Positions 6,855 through 14,321 of a stretch of DNA of 18,784 bases are shown piece by piece. The position numbers and the translations under genes were made by a program. Each line of letters opens with the position of its first letter. Within the stretch, counting starts at the first letter, position 1. The notes beneath the pieces are model-generated. The model was given only the letters and a program-made list of their open reading frames with translations. It ran no database searches and had not been told where the DNA came from. The DNA is from JAAZMA01 sp964564325. Its GTDB lineage: Bacteria; Bacillota; Clostridia; Tissierellales; Tepidimicrobiaceae. Where the stretch lies: positions 1-18,784 of the forward strand of contig CAZMBD010000042.1 of the NCBI GenBank assembly GCA_964564325.1. The letters run 5' to 3'.

Positions 6855-8115
6855 TTTTATGACCTTCCACTAGTTTCCCAATAATTATGTTAAAATTTTC
6901 TTGTTCAGTAAGGCTATCTTCTGCACATTTAAAGTTTTCATTTTCTCCAAATAGGTTTTTACTTGGACATCCTCCAACACAAGTAGGTAACATTTTGCAA
7001 TCCATGCATATATTGGGTATCGAATAATTCAAATATTTATATAAAATAGTCGATGTATCATTTACACCATTATGAAGGTCTCCCACAATCATATTGCTTT
7101 TTCCAATGTCATTTATACATTTATATAGTTTTCCATCAGGTCCAATTACCATCGTATGGTTACATACTGCTTGGCATATACTAGACTTAGAAATTGGAAA
7201 ATACCCACTCCTAAATCCATTCTCTATGATTATCTCGGATGCTCTTCGATACAAGGTTTTGTAATCATTCCCAATTTTAGAATTACTACAAGTCCCATTT
7301 ATATTATCTAATCGCGAAACATATATATTGACCCGGTTACTTAAATTAAATTCTTTAATTTCATCAATCAAAAGTTTAAAATCTTCCAAATCATAATCAT
7401 TTATATTTACCCTCAAATCTATATCTATTGATTTTGATGCATCAGAAATATTTTTTACAATTTTATCAAAAGAACCTGAATTACTATTTAATGGATGGCG
7501 TATTAAGTTATGTTTCTCTCTGTTTCCATCAAGAGTTACTTGCGCTCGAGTTATATTAAGAGCCACAAATCTTTCTACTTTATCATTATCCAAGTAATAA
7601 CCATTTGTAACAATAGAAGCACTCAGTCTTTTTTCATCTCCCAATATTTTAAGTATTTCAAATGTTATTTTTTCTATTTTATCAAATTCTAGAAGTGGCT
7701 CTCCTCCATACCAAGTAATATCTATCTTTTTATATTCAGTTTCAGCATTTTTAATAAAATTTATTAAATCACCATCAAATTGTTCATTAGTTTCTGATCT
7801 TTCATTAATATTTTGGAAACAATAATAACAATTAAAGTTACACAATAAAGTCGGTGCTATTGTAAGAAATAATGTATCTGAATTTATTCTATTCTTATTT
7901 GAATAAGAGAAAAACTCCAACCCTTCATTTTTTTCTGAATCAACAATTATTCCGTATTCTTTTAGTAAAGTCAAAAGCTTATTATCTAAATTCTTAATAT
8001 CTTCTTCTGAAAAGTTGGGAGGGAACCTTAAAATTCCACCCTTAATAGGATTATATATTAGAGAATACTTCTTATTTTCATAAATTAAATTATATTTTGA
8101 GAATTTATATACCAT
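6841..8115 (-). CDS. Radical SAM/SPASM peptide-modifying enzyme
   Basis: This is a 424-residue protein. Residues 1-75 form a small N-terminal domain of the kind that often binds leader peptides. The radical SAM cluster motif CNFNCYYC (Cys92, Cys96, Cys99) is followed by GGEP (137-140) for SAM binding. The C-terminal SPASM region has Cys314, 318, 333, 370, 373, 379, 383 and 397 (CQAVC...YKC...CMDC...CVGGC...C), enough to hold two auxiliary Fe-S clusters. Relatives make thioether, C-C or ether links, or epimerise residues, in peptide precursors. It shares the operon with the TOMM genes and overlaps the exporter gene, so the CXX peptide is the likely substrate. The reaction is not predictable from sequence. 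Its leader contains the duplicated SD/hairpin module. Confidence 0.9.
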   Translation of the reverse strand: MVYKFSKYNLIYENKKYSLIYNPIKGGILRFPPNFSEEDIKNLDNKLLTLLKEYGIIVDSEKNEGLEFFSYSNKNRINSDTLFLTIAPTLLCNFNCYYCFQNINERSETNEQFDGDLINFIKNAETEYKKIDITWYGGEPLLEFDKIEKITFEILKILGDEKRLSASIVTNGYYLDNDKVERFVALNITRAQVTLDGNREKHNLIRHPLNSNSGSFDKIVKNISDASKSIDIDLRVNINDYDLEDFKLLIDEIKEFNLSNRVNIYVSRLDNINGTCSNSKIGNDYKTLYRRASEIIIENGFRSGYFPISKSSICQAVCNHTMVIGPDGKLYKCINDIGKSNMIVGDLHNGVNDTSTILYKYLNYSIPNICMDCKMLPTCVGGCPSKNLFGENENFKCAEDSLTEQENFNIIIGKLVEGHKNEST

Positions 8116-8126
8116 TTTTTTATACT

Positions 8127-8227
8127 GTATGATTATCTTATAAAATCATACTCTCCTTTCTTTTTTATTATATCTTATGTATTTATGAAACACCATAACT
8201 CGTATAAATATAGAATTTTTCGGAGAA
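8127..8227 (-). promoter_or_regulatory. Leader module, copy 1 (anti-SD, SD, three-codon ORF, hairpin)
   Basis: In the 201-bp gap between the SagB fusion and radical SAM genes, the minus strand carries GAAAGGAGAGT followed by ATG-ATT-TTA-TAA (8149 to 8138). It also carries a perfect 8-bp hairpin GTATGATT (8144-8151) / AATCATAC (8127-8134) and an upstream TTCTCC (complement of 8222-8227) that can pair with the SD. The SD is 35 nt from the radical SAM ATG, but only about 11 nt away if the hairpin is folded. A TATAAT lies just upstream near 8165 without a good -35. Confidence 0.5.
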
Positions 8228-8316
8228 TATGAAGTCATCAATAAAAGAATAATTACATTTGTATTGAAAAACCTCATATTTATTACTACATATTATTTGA
8301 TTTATATATACTTTAA

Positions 8317-10101
8317 TTATAATCTGGGATCCTTAACATTAATATTAATATTTCCTACAAATATTTCGTATAGTATATATTTGCATTCCTCATCGTTAAT
8401 ATAATTTATGATATTTACATCTTTAAATCCACCAGATGCAACAACACCTAAACCCAGGGAAGTACCAGCTAAATAAATATTCTGAGCTAAATGTCCTGCT
8501 GATAAATTCATAAAACGATATGCTCTATCACCATATTTATATTCTAATTTTTCCAAATCACCAGTTACATAAACTATAAATGAACAATCTTCACTTAAGC
8601 TTTCACATAAGGTGAATTCACTTATAGAGGTATTATTTAAATCCTTTATATAGATTAATGTATGATCTTCATCATTGTACTTATATAAAGCAAAAGGAAT
8701 ACTTTCAACATTTTTTATAACAATATATACATTTAAACATCTAATACCCCCTGCCAATGGGTATGGAAACAACATAGATGATTTGTTTCTTATAAGTTTA
8801 TTGTCTATAGAATAATTTAGTTTATCATTATTTAGTAAGCTATATTGGAGTAATGCGGATAATTGGAAAAAGGATATTTTTGAGTTTGAAAAATTACGGA
8901 TACTTCTTCTATATAATAAAGTATCGAAAACTGTTTTTTTTGGTAATTCATCACTATTAATTTTAATTAATCTTATTTGTTCTCTATATTCATTTAAGTA
9001 TTTTTTTTTATTAATTTGATTTATAAAATTGGGTTTATTCATTGCATTATAAATTTGGTCTGAGAAATTATCCGAAAAATTATCAAGTTCACTATTTAGA
9101 TGATACAAATCATGTAATGAAGTTCCTTCTATTGACTTATAATTATTTATTATACTTTTAGTATAGATACTTTCTTTTCCAGAAAAACACTTTATTAAGT
9201 CTTTGTAATAAAACATTTTGCTATCTTTTTTAAATTCAATTATCTTACTTTTAATCATTGCATCCTTTTGATTTAATATCAAATAACATTCATTAACCAG
9301 CATACTACATGCCATAAAATAGAAGGCGTCCAAGGATATTGAGTTTTCAACAACATCATGATAAACTAATGTATCATTGCAAATTTCATTTATTATATAT
9401 AAACTTTCTTTATCAGAAAAACCATCAAAAATAGGACCAACTGTTATTTTATCATTATTAAAAATATAAGGGACCCATGGAATTCTTTTCTTTATTAGAA
9501 AGTTATTTATATTTTTAAGCAATCTTCCATTATTATATGAAGAAAATGTTACAATTACTAAATCAAATTTCCTTTTATTGAAAATTTGTTTAAGATTAAA
9601 AGTTATAGATTTATTAAAAAAAACATTCGTAACCTCCTCAGTCTCTGAGTCACAATCTTGTACAAACTGAAAAATGGAACATTTGTTACCGTACGACTTT
9701 TTAAATAACTCCTTTATTGAAACTATATTCTCAACTCGTCCAAAATTTAAAATAACAATAGATTTTTGTTTTAATTCTTTATTTAATGTTTTGTCATAAA
9801 AAACAATTATATTTTTTTCATAAAGTTTTTCTATTACTTTTATAAAATCTTCTAATTTTGTTTCTATTCCATCCTTTATAGCATTTTTTTCTATTTTTCT
9901 ATATAAAGATTCAATCGAATTATAACTGGACAAGCTATAAATTATAGGTGAAAAATATTTTACTGAATTTGGTCCTTTAAGTCTATATATGCTAAATGAA
10001 CTTTTTAAAATAATTTCATAATTCGAAACATCTGTCACTAAAAAATCGTCAGATAACTTTATAAATTTTTTTTTAATATCAGTTGATAAAAAATAATTCA
10101 T
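8317..10101 (-). CDS. Fusion of RRE, E1-like domain and SagB-type azoline dehydrogenase
   Basis: This is a 594-residue protein; the ATG at 10101 is chosen because AAGGAAGGAACG precedes it. Residues 1-110 resemble a winged-helix RRE leader-binding domain. Residues 110-290 resemble the E1/ThiF-like partner of TOMM cyclodehydratases, with the tell-tale IPWVPYIFNNDKITVGPIF at about 207-225, but without the usual Cys-Xaa-Xaa-Cys zinc site. Near 330 comes SLHDLYHLNS, the start of SagB-type proteins. Residues about 395-590 are the nitroreductase/SagB domain with RRSIRNF (398-404) for FMN binding, FPYPLAGGIR, and AGHLAQNIYLAGTSLGLG near 535-552. SagB enzymes use FMN to oxidise thiazolines and oxazolines to aromatic azoles. 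Joining a docking unit to the oxidase is unusual; standalone SagB is typically 250-550 residues. Confidence 0.85.
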   Translation of the reverse strand: MNYFLSTDIKKKFIKLSDDFLVTDVSNYEIILKSSFSIYRLKGPNSVKYFSPIIYSLSSYNSIESLYRKIEKNAIKDGIETKLEDFIKVIEKLYEKNIIVFYDKTLNKELKQKSIVILNFGRVENIVSIKELFKKSYGNKCSIFQFVQDCDSETEEVTNVFFNKSITFNLKQIFNKRKFDLVIVTFSSYNNGRLLKNINNFLIKKRIPWVPYIFNNDKITVGPIFDGFSDKESLYIINEICNDTLVYHDVVENSISLDAFYFMACSMLVNECYLILNQKDAMIKSKIIEFKKDSKMFYYKDLIKCFSGKESIYTKSIINNYKSIEGTSLHDLYHLNSELDNFSDNFSDQIYNAMNKPNFINQINKKKYLNEYREQIRLIKINSDELPKKTVFDTLLYRRSIRNFSNSKISFFQLSALLQYSLLNNDKLNYSIDNKLIRNKSSMLFPYPLAGGIRCLNVYIVIKNVESIPFALYKYNDEDHTLIYIKDLNNTSISEFTLCESLSEDCSFIVYVTGDLEKLEYKYGDRAYRFMNLSAGHLAQNIYLAGTSLGLGVVASGGFKDVNIINYINDEECKYILYEIFVGNININVKDPRL

Positions 10102-10179
10102 ATGATTTATCGTTCCTTCCTTTTTAATCAATTACCAAAACAATTTTTATTTTATTAACTCCATACCAAAACCTTGTTT

Positions 10180-11217
10180 TTACGGAAATGGTAAAAAATT
10201 GCACTTTCTATCTAATTTTTTACCTGTTATTTGTTCTATCCCTCTTAATTTTTCCTCACTATATTTACTGACTTCGATAGAATTAAACCATTGTTTATCA
10301 ATAATTCTCGTAATAACATATTTTTCTCGACCAATATTTCGATTTGCTAAGAAGCCTAATAGTGGCTTCATTTCATACTTAGTATTCAATTCTTTTGAAA
10401 TTTCCCTAATATCAAAATTATGATCTTTTAGTTCTAAATAGTTATACTCCTTATTATTTCTTAAATAAGAATATGCTTTCCATAACCTTTCACCAGACAA
10501 ATTAAAATATATTTCGCCATAATCATTTATCTTAAATGTAGTTGGTTTATTATAATTTTGAGATTTTTTTAAATCATAACCCCACTTACATTGAATCATT
10601 TCTTGAATGCAACCTTCAATTGCATTATCAAGATTCGAAGAGCAATTAATCCCTATATATAATTCATCATCTTTTAAAGCTAACCCAATGATGACGTACA
10701 TTTGTTTTGTTAAAGATATATTATAAAACTCATATTTACAGTTTTTAAATATAGATACGAACTTGTAAAATTTTGGATATTTATTCATTATAATTTTCAT
10801 ACCAGGAGTCTTGCTAAGATAACTATATATATAGCTTTGTCTTTCAACATATTCTTCAAACGAATTTTTAATACTTAGTTCTGATATAACATGAGTAGCT
10901 AAACCACTGGAGTCAAAATCATTATGACATTTATGTGTATAAAATAGATACATATCTTCCTTTTTTATACACTCGTCAACAAGAGAATAAGCATACACCT
11001 CTTTTTTTGAATTAATTTCATCAATTCTTGAATATGATAACATTCCCCTTTCAAAAAGTTCTCCAATGGCAGCCAAGAGACAATCTCTTTGAGAATCCAT
11101 TGATGCAGAATTTCCAATAAGAATATCGGAATGATTAACTCTAACATCTATAATAGAAGTATCAGTTAAAAAGGGACGCCTGTTTTTATTTAATTCTACA
11201 TCTTTTAAAAAGAACAT
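10180..11217 (-). CDS. YcaO-domain cyclodehydratase-like protein 1
   Basis: This 345-residue protein has a good AAGAGGTAG ribosome site. The YcaO ATP-binding pattern is visible in two helices: NSASMDSQRDCLLAAIGELF followed by ERG (Glu53, Glu56, Arg57) and SFEEYVER (Glu122, Glu125, Arg126). The C-terminus ends CNFLPFP, matching the proline-rich tail that YcaO cyclodehydratases need. YcaO proteins use ATP to activate backbone amides for ring closure by Cys, Ser or Thr side chains. At 345 residues it is slightly short (typical 400 or more) and carries no fused E1-like domain, so it should rely on the separate docking proteins in the cluster. It lies 18 nt downstream of the second YcaO gene. Of the two it looks the more likely catalyst. 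Confidence 0.8.
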   Translation of the reverse strand: MFFLKDVELNKNRRPFLTDTSIIDVRVNHSDILIGNSASMDSQRDCLLAAIGELFERGMLSYSRIDEINSKKEVYAYSLVDECIKKEDMYLFYTHKCHNDFDSSGLATHVISELSIKNSFEEYVERQSYIYSYLSKTPGMKIIMNKYPKFYKFVSIFKNCKYEFYNISLTKQMYVIIGLALKDDELYIGINCSSNLDNAIEGCIQEMIQCKWGYDLKKSQNYNKPTTFKINDYGEIYFNLSGERLWKAYSYLRNNKEYNYLELKDHNFDIREISKELNTKYEMKPLLGFLANRNIGREKYVITRIIDKQWFNSIEVSKYSEEKLRGIEQITGKKLDRKCNFLPFP

Positions 11218-11235
11218 TTTTTTCTACCTCTTTCA

Positions 11236-12231
11236 TTAAATAAATATATTTGGCAACATTTTGTTAACTTCTTTGTCAGTAATTTGAAACAATGTTTTTA
11301 TATTGTTATTAGATTTTAAAATACTATCTTTGGAAGGAATACAATTAAATAAGTCCTTAGATACACATCTAATAGTCATATTATCTTGTTTTGGTGAAAC
11401 ATTTAATACACATACTTCAATATTTTTTATAAATGGAGCAACTTCAATTTTATTATGTTTATATAAATCTTCTAAAAAAATATACTTAAACTTTGTTTTG
11501 AAATAATTTACCATAGAGTAAACATCTATATACTCCTTTTCACTTAACATTTTATTATATACATTTACATTTTCATCCAAATTCTGTTCTCTTAACAAGA
11601 TTGCTTCTTCTATAGCTAAAATTAGTCCCTGCTTCTCATCTTTATTTAGTGATATCCCTACAGACATAATCTTATTTTTTTTAAAGATAAGCACCGCTAT
11701 AGTAAAAACATTTGATAATTGGTTTGACAAAAATATAACGGTTTCTTTTTGGCTCAAACCATAACTATTTAAAATATCAATTATTGATTCATCAAGTTTT
11801 AATATATAACCAGATTTAGAGTACCACATTAAAAACATTTCATTTTTTTCTATAAGTTCAGAAAGTGCTTTTTCAATAATTCTTGAAGATTTTGTGCCAG
11901 AAGCACTACCTGTAGTATCAACATTTCCAAAAGTTGAATTAAAGCCATATGATAGATCTTTACGTTTTCTTGTTTTAATTGTACCATCTATTATATTTAA
12001 AGTTTTAACTGTTCCACCTGAAGCGTTTATACCTATCCTAAATCGTTCTAAATACTCCCCATATAGCTTTCTAAGCGTTAAGTGTTTATCAAATCCAATT
12101 GAACTAGAAATATTTTGAGTCCTTCTACCCTTGTAAGTATAGGTTCCAAAATTGCCTATTGCTATTCTCGGATTATTTAAAAATTTAGATCTGTGCACAT
12201 AATAACTTATATTATTATAACTAAATAACAT
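11236..12231 (-). CDS. Divergent YcaO-domain protein 2
   Basis: This is a 331-residue protein; the ATG at 12231 follows GAAAGGATGAGCAC, so a TTG 10 codons upstream is rejected. YcaO traces are GEYLERFRIGI (Glu59, Glu62, Arg63) and STFGNVDTTGSASGTKSSRI, then EKALSELIEKNEMFLMWY (Glu125, Glu128, Lys129), aligning with the usual ExIERDAxxxWW helix. The second helix has Lys where Arg is usual, and the protein ends NIFI with no proline-rich C-terminus. I infer either a distinct YcaO specificity (for example a second ring type) or a non-catalytic partner of YcaO protein 1. Gaps to neighbours are 18-19 nt, so it is within the operon. Confidence 0.7.
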   Translation of the reverse strand: MLFSYNNISYYVHRSKFLNNPRIAIGNFGTYTYKGRRTQNISSSIGFDKHLTLRKLYGEYLERFRIGINASGGTVKTLNIIDGTIKTRKRKDLSYGFNSTFGNVDTTGSASGTKSSRIIEKALSELIEKNEMFLMWYSKSGYILKLDESIIDILNSYGLSQKETVIFLSNQLSNVFTIAVLIFKKNKIMSVGISLNKDEKQGLILAIEEAILLREQNLDENVNVYNKMLSEKEYIDVYSMVNYFKTKFKYIFLEDLYKHNKIEVAPFIKNIEVCVLNVSPKQDNMTIRCVSKDLFNCIPSKDSILKSNNNIKTLFQITDKEVNKMLPNIFI

Positions 12232-12250
12232 GTGCTCATCCTTTCTATAA

Positions 12251-12874
12251 TTATATACCAATTAAAGCAGAAGTAACTAAACAAAGTTCTGTTATATTCA
12301 CATCTAATTCTTTAGTTATTAATGCTTGTGGTAATAATGATTCAGTAATAATTTTATATTCAGTATAGTCATCTATAAATTGAATAAATTTTCCCACTTG
12401 TAAAATGGCTTCTATTAACCCAACCTCTGCATATATTTCTGAAGCATATTCCATATCAACAAAAACAAAGCTAATTATATCTAATTTATATTTATTTATA
12501 AGAATTTTGATATTACTTTCAATTTTATTCTTATACTGAAATAATATTTCATTTTCAATATCCATACAATATAAACCTACATCTAATCCTAAATCTTTAT
12601 TAGTTATTGCAAAAATGGGTACCATTAAAAATGGTTGATTTTTCTTTACAAAATCTTTAACTAGATATAAGAAGTTTTCTAACACAATATCTTTCCACTT
12701 GTATTCTTTTAATCTACAATCCGGCATTGTAAATGATTTCTTATTTAAAAAAACACTTTGACTTAAATTCTCTCTTGAACTTATAAACTCAGGATGAATC
12801 ATTATAGATTGATAATATTTCTTCACACCCATTGTGATTTCATATAAATTGATATTGTCATAATTATTTTTCAT
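12251..12874 (-). CDS. Small degenerate SagB/nitroreductase-like protein
   Basis: This is a 207-residue protein starting at the ATG inside the last codons of the E1-like gene (11-bp overlap, translational coupling); the longer frame upstream has no start signal and lies within the neighbour. By eye its segments follow the SagB domain of the fusion protein in order. LYEITMGVKKYYQS matches the SagB entry. FAITNKDLGLDVGLYCMDI with ENEIL matches its VIKNVESIPFALYKYNDEDH. ISFVFVDMEYASEIYAEVGL matches the strand before the AGHLAQN helix, and a final IG matches VGN. The FMN-contacting RRSxRxF and AGHxAQ motifs are replaced (NKKSFTM, VGKFIQF). It may be a non-catalytic half that pairs with the dehydrogenase. 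The assignment is my inference and needs a structure prediction. Confidence 0.5.
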   Translation of the reverse strand: MKNNYDNINLYEITMGVKKYYQSIMIHPEFISSRENLSQSVFLNKKSFTMPDCRLKEYKWKDIVLENFLYLVKDFVKKNQPFLMVPIFAITNKDLGLDVGLYCMDIENEILFQYKNKIESNIKILINKYKLDIISFVFVDMEYASEIYAEVGLIEAILQVGKFIQFIDDYTEYKIITESLLPQALITKELDVNITELCLVTSALIGI

Positions 12875-13715
12875 AGCAATCACACAAATCCCAATAAAAA
12901 GCTCTATCTGATCCAAATATATTATTAATATAATCGAACACATAAGTATTATTTACTTTATAATTATCATCAATATCTATCGTAGTTGAAATTAAATATA
13001 TGAGGTTTAAAATATTACCATTATTTAAATTAACTTGTAACTTAAAGCCTGGATCCTTTTCATATATTAACTCTAATAAGTTTTGAAAGGATAAACTGCC
13101 TGAAACATTAGAATATGAACTAAGGGCTGACCTCAGGTTAGAAAAAAAACAAATAGGACAAGGATTATACCAAGTTTTTTTATAATAATTAGTAATATAA
13201 ATTCTATGTTCATAATAAAAGGCAATTCTAAAAGTAATGTCATCCTTAGATAGTTTATTACTAATTTCTAAAAAATCATTATATGTAAACGGATTTAGAA
13301 ATATTGTTACTAATGACTTTTCAGGTATCTCTGGCATTTCCATAACCCCATATTTATCATAGTTAAGGAATTTACTGTTAACAATCTGATCTAAATTAAA
13401 TATACAACTATCTATAAAACTACTATCATTACTTAGAATAAATAAATCATTATATTCTAAATCTACTTCCTCATAATATTCGATTAGATTATTTTTTAAA
13501 CAAAAATCAATAACAATTCCAACTTTTCCTTCAAAAATTTCTAGTAATTCATTGAATTTAAAAATGTCCTTTTTTGACTCTTCTACATTTTTGAAGTATT
13601 GTGCAATTGTACTATCTTTTATCAAAACTGTAGATTTACTATTCTGAACCACACTAAAATCATCATATGAGGATATAATAAATGGTGGAACTTTATATAT
13701 TTTATTTTTCTCCAT
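12864..13715 (-). CDS. E1-like (ThiF/McbB-type) leader-peptide-binding protein
   Basis: This is a 283-residue protein. The ATG at 13715 is chosen since AAAGGAAATGA lies 7 nt before it; the open frame upstream has no ribosome site. Residues 1-85 look like a winged-helix RRE (KVPPFIISSYDDFSVV...FKFNELLEIFEG). The rest resembles the E1-like partner of TOMM cyclodehydratases: NPCPICFFSNLRSAL with Cys186 and Cys189, and a C-terminal LCDCYEK with Cys278 and Cys280, a plausible four-cysteine zinc site. In this family the protein does not itself adenylate; it holds the leader and presents the core to YcaO. It is the first enzyme gene after the precursor and the intergenic hairpin. Confidence 0.72.
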   Translation of the reverse strand: MEKNKIYKVPPFIISSYDDFSVVQNSKSTVLIKDSTIAQYFKNVEESKKDIFKFNELLEIFEGKVGIVIDFCLKNNLIEYYEEVDLEYNDLFILSNDSSFIDSCIFNLDQIVNSKFLNYDKYGVMEMPEIPEKSLVTIFLNPFTYNDFLEISNKLSKDDITFRIAFYYEHRIYITNYYKKTWYNPCPICFFSNLRSALSSYSNVSGSLSFQNLLELIYEKDPGFKLQVNLNNGNILNLIYLISTTIDIDDNYKVNNTYVFDYINNIFGSDRAFYWDLCDCYEK

Positions 13716-13818
13716 ATTCATTTCCTTTCTTATAATTATTTTTATATTCATATATAAGGATAGCCTGTGCATTATATAGGGTAAATTGTCTTATTTGATA
13801 TACTATTTTTATGAAATT

Positions 13819-13868
13819 AAAGTCACCAACTATTTATAGAGTAAAAACTATGAATAGTTGGTGACTTT
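13819..13868. terminator. Strong intercistronic hairpin after the precursor gene
   Basis: AAAGTCACCAACTATT (13819-13834) and AATAGTTGGTGACTTT (13853-13868) form a perfect 16-bp stem, extended by ATAG/CTAT inside the loop. On the minus strand it is followed by TTTAATTTC rather than a full T run, so it may be a leaky terminator or mRNA stabiliser. Such an element between precursor and enzyme genes would give much more precursor mRNA than enzyme mRNA. Confidence 0.75.
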
Positions 13869-13882
13869 CACAATGGCGTCTA

Positions 13883-14146
13883 TTATAGTATAATTTCTTC
13901 TTCAGTTATTTCCTGAGAAGATCCACCACCACCACCACATCCACCACATGCTTTACATCCTATGCAACCAAGACATCCACTGCAGAAATTAATAAAGCTA
14001 CAGCTCTTCTTATCGTCAGTCCCAACTTCAAAATCCTTGTTAAATGCAATACCTATACCTTCCTCGTCATGCATATCATTTTCCACAGGAATACTCGTTT
14101 TTCCATATTCTGGTGGACCTGCCAAACTACCAAAATCTTTACTCAT
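13883..14146 (-). CDS. Cys-Xaa-Xaa-repeat TOMM precursor peptide
   Basis: This is an 87-residue peptide. The start at 14146 is fixed by GAAAGGGGG just upstream; an earlier in-frame ATG lies before this site. Residues 1-47 are an acidic leader with FGSLAGPPEYGKTSIPVEN and a DMHDEEG patch. The core holds seven cysteines at 49, 55, 58, 61, 64, 67 and 70; the last six are exactly every third residue, with Gly, Ser or Ala mostly between. Five more glycines, two serines and an acidic tail SSQEITEEEIIL follow. Repeated CXX cores are known from heterocycloanthracin-type TOMM precursors, where cysteines become thiazoles. The leader does not look like the Bacillus one to me. Position first in the operon, own promoter and the following hairpin all support a precursor. 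Confidence 0.88.
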   Translation of the reverse strand: MSKDFGSLAGPPEYGKTSIPVENDMHDEEGIGIAFNKDFEVGTDDKKSCSFINFCSGCLGCIGCKACGGCGGGGGSSQEITEEEIIL

Positions 14147-14231
14147 GTTTTTTCCCCCTTTCATATTAAAGGTATTTTTAGAATACTCACGTTAAACCCA
14201 ATGTTCGTACTAGAGTTAATATTCTGAAAAT

Positions 14232-14260
14232 ATTATATCATATTCCTTACAACTTGTAAA
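14232..14260 (-). promoter_or_regulatory. Promoter of the peptide operon
   Basis: On the minus strand TTTACA (14255-14260) and a perfect TATAAT (14232-14237) are separated by exactly 17 bp. The expected start near 14225 gives a 5' UTR of about 80 nt that can form a small hairpin (AGAATA...TATTCT) before the precursor ribosome site. The -35 box is part of a large palindrome. Confidence 0.75.
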
Positions 14261-14295
14261 GCCTAACTTTATTATAATAAAGTTAGGCTTTACAA
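14254..14295. repeat. Perfect 42-bp palindrome overlapping the -35 box
   Basis: Two 21-nt arms beginning TTGTAAAGCCTAACTTTATT are perfectly complementary with the centre between 14274 and 14275. It could be a terminator for the regulator gene upstream, a regulator binding site, or both, since the promoter -35 lies in its end. No clear T tract follows on the minus strand. Confidence 0.75.
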
Positions 14296-14321
14296 TTGTA
14301 CATTTAAGAAGAACCTGGTTT

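Noticed and set aside
13716..13772. 19-codon N-terminal extension of the E1-like gene
   Set aside because: No ribosome site before it; the AAAGGAAATGA at correct spacing favours the ATG at 13715.
13920..13985. Short tandem CCACCA/CATCC pattern as a DNA repeat
   Set aside because: It is simply the coding of consecutive Gly and Cys codons in the precursor core.
13962..14195. 77-residue plus-strand frame opposite the precursor
   Set aside because: It is the complement of the Cys/Gly-rich precursor; no ribosome site, and composition reflects the repeats.
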